Shown one piece after another: positions 7,641 through 11,951 of a DNA stretch of 11,951 nt (positions are counted from its first letter, which is position 1; each line of letters begins with the position of its first letter). The stretch is from the NCBI GenBank assembly GCA_016748015.1, contig JAAOMT010000512.1:359806-371756 (forward strand), in the 5' to 3' direction. The notes below the pieces were generated by a model, which worked only from the letters and a program-made list of their open reading frames with translations, had not been told where the DNA came from and did no database searches. The translations under genes were made by a program, and so were the position numbers. The stretch is from Geosiphon pyriformis (lineage: Eukaryota > Glomeromycota > Glomeromycetes > Archaeosporales > Geosiphonaceae).

Positions 7641-9014
7641 ATGAACATTCAATTATGTGAAGAATGTGTTATGCCTTGTGATGACCAATGGTGTTTAGAA
7701 TGTTATGCTTTTAGCATTCTTCTGCCAGATGAGAATGATGAAAATGAAATCGAATTTGGAGTATCTGAACTAGTAGAAGAACTACCAACTGCCCTTATCT
7801 ATCTTCTTAAAAAGCAACTATCTCTACAACTTAAATATTTTGACAACCATGGCCAAGAAATCAGACCAAAAAAAGCACACGAAATTGATGCTGGATATGA
7901 CCTAAGATACCCAGGAAAAAATACTTTAGTTCTCCAACCAAAGTCCTTGACAAAAATCAATCTCAAAATTGCTCTTGAAATTCTACCAGAAGCAATGATT
8001 CAAATTGCCTCCAGATTATCATTGACAAGCAAAGGAATCAATATTAGAGGAGGAGTTATAGATGCAGGATACACTGGAGACATTACTATCATGTTACAGA
8101 ACAAGACAAACAAACCATTCAAAATTGAACATGCTGAAAAAATTGCTCAAGCAATTTACTTACCCTTAATTAACATTTCGAAATTACAATTAGTAAACAA
8201 CAGAGAACAATTGAGAAAAAGTGAAAGAGAAACTCAAGGTTTTGGTTCAACTGGACGATTTACAGTTCCAGTAAACATAGCTCTTAATACACAAAATGAA
8301 TCTTACCAGATTTTTCAACTTCCCCAGCCAATTACCATTTCATCTTTTGAAAAACATCACGAAATTTATACTTGCTCAAAACCCACCACCACACAACAAA
8401 TCTTTGAATTCAATGAACAAATCTGTTTGAAACATGAAATCTTAATTCCAAACATTTATATTCCCAAAGGAATGAGAAAATTTCGAGTTACATTCTACAA
8501 TCCCAATAATTACCCTATTGTTTTATTAAACAAATTAGAGATTGGAATCATACACAGCAATATTTTTCAAGATGAAAACCCTCAAATTGTCTCTAATTTC
8601 ATCGAAATTGTAAGACACACTCTACTCTCAAATCCAAATATCATTCTTATTACTGAAAACTACTACTTTTTGGAAAAAAAACTCTCTCGAATCAACATAG
8701 GTCCCTTAAAACCTCAACAACAAAGACAATTGAAACAATTGATAGCTGAATTTGCAGATATATTTGCAAAAAACAACAATGACTTGGGGAAAACAGACAT
8801 TGTTCAACATCAGATCCATACAGGAAATGCTCCACCAAAACGTCAACAAACCTATTCAGTGCCACCTGCCAGCCACCAATTCATCAGAGAAGAGGTCCAA
8901 AGAATGCTCAATAATGGATTAATTCAACCATTAAGAAGTCCTTGGGCCTTACCAGTAGTTTTAGTTAAAAAAAAAATGGAAAAATCAGATTCTGTGTTGA
9001 TTATAGACAACTAA
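7641..9014 (+). pseudogene. Element B Pol: dUTPase domain, PR-RT linker and RT N-terminus (longest intact stretch)
   Basis: 457 uninterrupted codons of the broken polyprotein; the ATG at 7641 is internal, not a true start. It begins with a Cys cluster (LCEEC, PC, WCLEC). About residues 75-205 are a trimeric-type dUTPase with all five motifs: motif 1 AGYDLR (7890), motif 2 SRLSLTSKG (RSS changed to RLS), motif 3 GGVIDAGYTGD with its catalytic Asp at 8061-8063, motif 4 EKIAQAIYLP, motif 5 ETQGFGSTGRF (8229). It would hydrolyse dUTP to dUMP and keep uracil out of the cDNA. Then comes a beta-rich linker (FRVTFYNPNNYPIVLLNKLEIG) of the kind between PR and RT in gypsy elements. RT begins near 8700 (LKQLIAEFADIFAKN, GLIQPLRSPWALPVVLV). 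At an A10 run (8967-8976) one base seems lost; reading on gives 13 false codons to TAA 9012. Confidence 0.85.
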
Positions 9015-9364
9015 ATAGTGTTACAATTGGAGATGCCTACTTTCTTCCAAGAATTGATGACATGCTAGATGCTCTAGGAAAAGCCAAGTTCTTCTCAACT
9101 TTAGACTTGGAAAGTAAATATTGGCAAGTCGAAATGGACCCAAAAGACCGACCCAAAACAGCATTCACCACCCAAGGAGAAAACTATAAGTTCAATGTTA
9201 TGCCTTTTAAATTCTGCAATGCACCAGCAACATTCCAATGACTTATGGATGTTGTATATGAAAGACTCTTATGGCAATTAGTAGTTGTTTACCTTGATAA
9301 CACTAATGTGTACTCACCAAGCTTTAAAGCCCATCTTATTTATCTGTGAGAAGTTTTTCAACGA
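8977..9364 (+). pseudogene. Element B reverse transcriptase palm, shifted frame, truncated
   Basis: After the A10 run the RT continues in the next frame: GKIRFCVDYRQLNSVTIG, then FFSTLDLESKYWQVEM with the first catalytic Asp at 9104-9106 (motif A), PKTAFTT, VMPFKFCNAPATFQ, and the motif C segment VVYLDNTNVYS. The usual Y-L-D-D is Y-L-D-N (AAC at 9299-9301), the usual S-G-Y is S-K-Y, and F-G-L-C is F-K-F-C, so the enzyme is dead. TGA codons at 9239 and 9347 replace the Arg common at those places in gypsy RT. The frame runs through LYL-stop-EVFQR and is cut at 9364 by LTR3. RNase H and integrase are absent. Confidence 0.9.
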
Positions 9365-9581
9365 TGTTACCAGACAAAATTGGAGATATTATTTAGCATA
9401 AAATTATCTTATAATTTCTATCATTAATTAGCATATTATTATTTCAAAATTATCACTTATTACATTAGCAAAAATGTCCAAAATTATTATTTAATTAATA
9501 ACCCAAATTGTACACAACACAAATGTAACCTAATTGTGATGATCAATCATGCAATACCCCGAACTATGTAACATTCAAAAG

Positions 9582-9671
9582 TTTGCCAAAATTTATAGAA
9601 ATTCACCAAAATATTTAATAGTTCACAGAAATAACTTGTAGTTTGCCGAAATGTATCTTTAGTTTAGCGAA
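9582..9671 (+). repeat. Phased 20-bp motif array in LTR3 (5 copies)
   Basis: Motifs of the form TTYRCCRAA start at 9582, 9602, 9622, 9642 and 9663, spaced 20, 20, 20, 21 bp. Two copies have TTT in place of TTC (TTTGCCAAA, TTTGCCGAA). The last copy ends 52 bp before the TATA box, as in LTR1 and LTR2. Confidence 0.8.
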
Positions 9672-9723
9672 ATTGTAGAAAATAACAAAGTTCAAGTTCA
9701 TAGAATAGTGTTATGACAAGTTG

Positions 9724-9731
9724 TATAAAAG
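9724..9731 (+). promoter_or_regulatory. LTR3 TATA box (TATAAAAG)
   Basis: Conserved TATAAAAG after the motif array. It would transcribe rightward into the D leader stub and on into element C. Confidence 0.65.
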
Positions 9732-9807
9732 AAGAGCTTCTCTCTTTGAGAAAATGTATCTTACTTTAGATTTATCACTTAGAACCATTCCTATACACAC
9801 AAAAAGA

Positions 9808-9813
9808 AATAAA
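9808..9813 (+). terminator. LTR3 poly(A) signal AATAAA
   Basis: AATAAA 84 bp after the TATA box, at the position conserved in LTR1 and LTR2. Confidence 0.5.
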
Positions 9814-10437
9814 TATCAAATAATTTGAAAAACCAAATTTTTAAATTATTGCACTTGGAAAATCCTCAAAACCCAACTAACGTTTTGAAATTGATTAGCT
9901 ACCAATTTCAGTAAATTGTTAGTGACTTCAGGCCTGGATAGAAAACGTTTCTCTTGACAAAATTCTATTTCTTTTACATTTCTTTTATTTTTTTTTTCTT
10001 ATTACAATTATTAGAGCAGCCTACAGATGAGATTTCTGTAGAAGAGTTGACTTTCACAGCAAAGTAACTACACATTTTAGTAAGCTTCCAGATGAGCAAT
10101 TCCTGGAAAAGAGTTGATGTTTACTACAACGTAACTACATAAAGTAACTGGCATGGAATTGGCCATTCCACTTATAAGTCCAGCAGTTCAAATTATAGAA
10201 GATAATTTGAAGATAAATTCAGTTACTAGAGGTTCAACCACATCCAGAAAACGTGAATTCACAGCAAACAAGCATTGACAATATTTAAGAAAAGAGACCA
10301 AAAACCTCTGGTAACATTTGGTGCTCTCCTATGGTGTTACGGTTTAAGAATTTAGCAAAAAGAATCATAAAAATAATACAAACTATTCAATCATAATATA
10401 GCACAGTAATAATCTTAGAAAGGTAATGATTAACATA

Positions 10438-10529
10438 GTAGCAAACACCATCTCGCGATAGTGGCAAGCACCAGTTCACAATAGCAGCCAACACCAACTG
10501 GTGATAGCAGCAAACACCAGGTTGAAATA
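10438..10529 (+). repeat. Four 23-bp tandem repeats in the element C LTR
   Basis: Units at 10438-10460, 10461-10483, 10484-10506 and 10507-10529 are all exactly 23 bp with consensus G-Y-R-G-C-M-A-R-C-A-C-C-A, six or seven variable bases, then R-A-T-A. The core RCACCA is present in every unit. The array is in the presumed U3, upstream of a TATA-like element. Confidence 0.85.
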
Positions 10530-10567
10530 TCAAAAAGAAAGTATTTTCTTGTAGAACTACAAACATG

Positions 10568-10575
10568 TATATATA
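10568..10575 (+). promoter_or_regulatory. Putative TATA box of element C LTR
   Basis: TATATATA 39 bp after the tandem repeat array. In such AT-rich DNA this could be chance; position relative to the array is the main support. Confidence 0.4.
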
Positions 10576-11203
10576 CAGTAGTTTTAATATTGGGAAATAA
10601 TCAATCAAGTAATAAAAATCATAACTTATCAAGCAACAGATCCAATTTTATCCAACAAACTCCACTTTAAATCATACTTTCAAATTAAATATCCCAAGAA
10701 ACCTTTAAAAATCAAAAAGAAATGAAAAAGAATATTTAAAACGAAACTATCACAACCCAAAGTATTAAGAAACTTACTTGTATTATTTATTGAATGAAAC
10801 TATCATTCATCAACTGAATCCCTTGGAAGAATAATCCTTGATCAAGATTATTCACGTTGTTACTAATTGATAAAAGCTTTATTGTGAGAATTAGAAAAGT
10901 GCTAAAGACCATTAACATTCTGTGTTTCTAGATTAGAGAAACACATCAGGCAATTGCAAAAATAGCCTCAGAGAAGACCCCAGACAGTGGGTAGATTTCA
11001 GTTCAGCCTCTGAAAAGGAGTACATAAACCCACACAACAATCAAGAATTAAAGAATAACTTACATCACAACAGTAAAAAGAAAGCCTTCAGTGTAACAGT
11101 GACATTATCACACAAATAGAATTGAGGAACTCACGAAAGACTGATTGCAATTAAAGCGGGATATTAGCAATTAAATATAACAAGAAAACCATTCCGTAAC
11201 ATT

Positions 11204-11216
11204 TGGTGAACTCTAC
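11204..11216 (+). promoter_or_regulatory. Element C putative primer-binding site
   Basis: TGGTGAACTCTAC starts two bases after the LTR end, the same offset as in A, B and D. The first five bases (TGGTG) agree with the A/B site, the rest does not, suggesting a different tRNA primer. The tRNA is not identified. Confidence 0.55.
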
Positions 11217-11283
11217 GAGGAAAGAAAATCAAAAAGGAAATAATAATTAGCAATAATTCATTGCTAAAAAGGAAAAGACAAAA

Positions 11284-11951
11284 GTGGCGACAAAAACCCC
11301 TAATCTTACTGTTCTTGAATTCTGCCGTGCTATTTACACACAAAATCAAAGTAATCTTGGATTACCAGAAGAGTGTTGTCCAGCAGAATCTGCCCTCACT
11401 TATTATATCAACGCCAGAATAAATTATCATATAGGAAAGGAAAAAAAACCACACAATGCAAAACTTGGATTGTATAGAGAATTATCACAATACACTACAA
11501 AAGAAGTAGCAGTAATAGCCACAACTATTGTCAAAATCCATCGAGAAATTGAGCAATATGCCAACGAAAATTTTCCAATATTCACAGGAAACACTAGGGA
11601 ACATGCCAACAAAACCAAAGAAAATTTAGAAACTAATCAGGAAAGTAACCAGCAAAAACTAGGAACACCAGCTCAAACACTAAAGAAAACTGTCACTCAA
11701 TCAATAAAGAAACAATGTATTTATTCACCAGAAGATAAATCATACCATTTTTCACCAGAAAATAAGATACAAATTCCATTAGGAGCTGCATCATCATCAA
11801 CATCAACTCCACAAATGCCAAGAACTCCTAGTTATATTGATAAAATTAAACAACGTAACTGGGGAGACATACCAATTACAGGAGGATATTCATCACTATT
11901 CCAAAACCCTCTTTTTCAGCCAAAATTTAGAACGGGGTTTGAAAACCATGA
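11284..11951 (+). CDS. Element C Gag N-terminal part, GTG at expected start, open to window end
   Basis: An open frame of 222 codons without stops that begins after a TAA at 11254 and runs off the window. The first codon aligned with the ATG of B is GTG at 11284 (AAAGTGGCGACA), in a strong Kozak-like context. The first in-frame ATG comes only at codon 178 (11815), inside the protein. Residues 1-100 match the N-terminal module of A and B: T-P-N, LEFCRAIYT, YYINARINYHIG, LGLYRELSQY, then IHREIEQYANENFP. A Ser/Thr/Gln-rich region with TPAQT and SSSTSTPQMPRTPSY follows, as in B. The capsid-like domain should lie past the window. Either the GTG is a single start-codon loss in an otherwise intact gag, or initiation is non-AUG. 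Confidence 0.75.
   Translation, partial: MATKTPNLTVLEFCRAIYTQNQSNLGLPEECCPAESALTYYINARINYHIGKEKKPHNAKLGLYRELSQYTTKEVAVIATTIVKIHREIEQYANENFPIFTGNTREHANKTKENLETNQESNQQKLGTPAQTLKKTVTQSIKKQCIYSPEDKSYHFSPENKIQIPLGAASSSTSTPQMPRTPSYIDKIKQRNWGDIPITGGYSSLFQNPLFQPKFRTGFENH

Larger units (their letters stand above)
3443..9364 (+). mobile_element. LTR retrotransposon copy B (Ty3/gypsy-like), interrupted in RT
   Basis: Order: 5' LTR, primer-binding site, then Gag, protease, Cys-rich region, dUTPase, PR-RT linker and RT. Protease upstream of RT, together with the RT motifs, places it in the Ty3/gypsy-like group; the integrase that would confirm the order is not seen. The internal region keeps one frame from 4479 to about 8970 despite 13 stop codons. 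RT is cut after VFQR at 9364 by the LTR of element D, so RNase H, integrase, polypurine tract and 3' LTR would lie beyond the nested insertions, outside the window, or be lost. The bases before the LTR are TATGG (3438-3442), the candidate target duplication. Confidence 0.9.
9365..10316 (+). repeat. LTR3, LTR of element D (952 bp)
   Basis: Starts TGTTACCAGAC and ends CTGGTAACA. Homologous along its length to LTR2 and, inverted, to LTR1; at its left end it is closer to LTR1 (both have GAGATATTATTTAGCAT). It has the motif array (9582-9671, five copies), TATAAAAG (9724-9731) and AATAAA (9808-9813). Confidence 0.9.
9365..10334 (+). mobile_element. Element D: 5' LTR plus 18-bp leader stub of another copy of the A/B family
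   Basis: LTR3 lies directly against RT codons of B, with no polypurine tract before it. It is followed by TTTGGTGCTCTCCTATGG (10317-10334), whose first 11 bases equal the leader and primer site of A and B. A 3' LTR would not be followed by leader, so this is best read as the 5' end of a separate copy that inserted into B's RT. After 18 bp it is interrupted by the LTR of element C. Its remainder would lie beyond C, outside the window. Bases before it, AACGA (9360-9364), are the candidate target duplication. Confidence 0.75.
10335..11201 (+). repeat. LTR4, 5' LTR of element C (867 bp)
   Basis: Starts TGTTACGG and ends CCGTAACA, a perfect 8-bp terminal inverted repeat. It contains four 23-bp tandem repeats (10438-10529) and a TATATATA (10568-10575). 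The remaining 600 bp show no ORF I would support; the short minus-strand readings within it (10387-10632 and one crossing its right side) have no recognisable domain and I treat them as chance. No second copy is in the window; the right boundary rests on the inverted repeat and the adjacent primer site. Confidence 0.8.
10335..11951 (+). mobile_element. Element C: second LTR retrotransposon family, 5' part
   Basis: A complete 5' LTR (10335-11201), a TGG-type primer site and the first 222 codons of gag, cut by the window end. Its LTR sequence is unlike the A/B/D LTRs apart from the TGTTAC and GTAACA ends, but its Gag N-terminus is homologous to theirs, so it is a related, distinct family. No frame break is seen in the visible gag, making C the best preserved and, by nesting, the youngest element here. 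Confidence 0.85.

Noticed and set aside
4479-8970. Alternative genetic code or programmed stop read-through to explain the 13 stops in one frame
   Set aside because: Both TAA and TGA occur, at positions where A has Gln, Arg or Trp. No single reassignment fits, and active-site residues are also lost, so decay is simpler.
9365-10316. LTR3 as the 3' LTR of element B, giving a complete 6.9-kb element
   Set aside because: RT is cut mid-domain with no polypurine tract, and the LTR is followed by family leader sequence, which marks a 5' LTR.
10387-10632. 81-codon minus-strand ORF in the element C LTR
   Set aside because: It lies over the 23-bp tandem repeats and the TATA region, has no recognisable domain, and is best explained as chance.
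11164-11618. Two minus-strand ORFs at the start of element C
   Set aside because: They are antisense to the leader and to a clear Gag homologue on the plus strand.

Overview
The window is a stack of degraded retrotransposons and contains no host gene that I can recognise. The DNA is AT-rich and CpG-poor. It holds one fragment of a LINE-type reverse transcriptase (RT) and four pieces of Ty3/gypsy-like LTR elements from two related families. The eukaryotic layout (TATA boxes, AATAAA signals, LTRs), the composition and the style of the proteins resemble repeat-rich genomes of arbuscular mycorrhizal fungi (Glomeromycota, Rhizophagus-like). That assignment is inferred from memory of such genomes, not from a search.

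Layout: positions 1-2848 hold element A on the minus strand, with a broken gag (1-1826), a primer-binding site and its 5' LTR (1869-2848). Positions 2849-3442 are 198 codons of a dead LINE RT that continue in one frame exactly to the edges of the two flanking LTRs. Positions 3443-9364 hold element B on the plus strand: 5' LTR (3443-4433), then a gag-protease-Cys-rich-dUTPase-RT polyprotein in a single frame, broken by 13 stop codons and one homopolymer frameshift. B is cut inside RT at 9364 by a third LTR of the same family (9365-10316). That LTR is followed by 18 bp of its own leader, so it is the 5' LTR of another copy (D) and not the 3' LTR of B. D is cut in turn at 10335 by element C, a different family with an 867-bp LTR (10335-11201), a primer-binding site and the start of a gag that runs off the window. 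The inferred order is LINE first, then A and B, then D into B, then C into D.

All LTRs start TGTTAC and end GTAACA. In the A/B/D family each LTR carries a TATAAAAG box, and 52-54 bp upstream of it an array of 5-7 copies of a 9-bp palindromic motif (TTCGCCGAA type) spaced 20 or 21 bp apart, about two helical turns. The C LTR has an unrelated array of four 23-bp tandem repeats upstream of its putative TATA box. These arrays look like enhancer or operator arrays and are the most unusual signal here.

Two of the three gag genes (A and C) have GTG where B has ATG, with no ATG between the LTR and that GTG. B has lost CpG far more than A, and aligned codons show CpG changed to TpG or CpA, as expected for decay of methylated DNA. 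No element in the window can be autonomous: B has DSR in place of the protease DSG, YLDN in place of the RT YLDD, and no RNase H or integrase before the cut.
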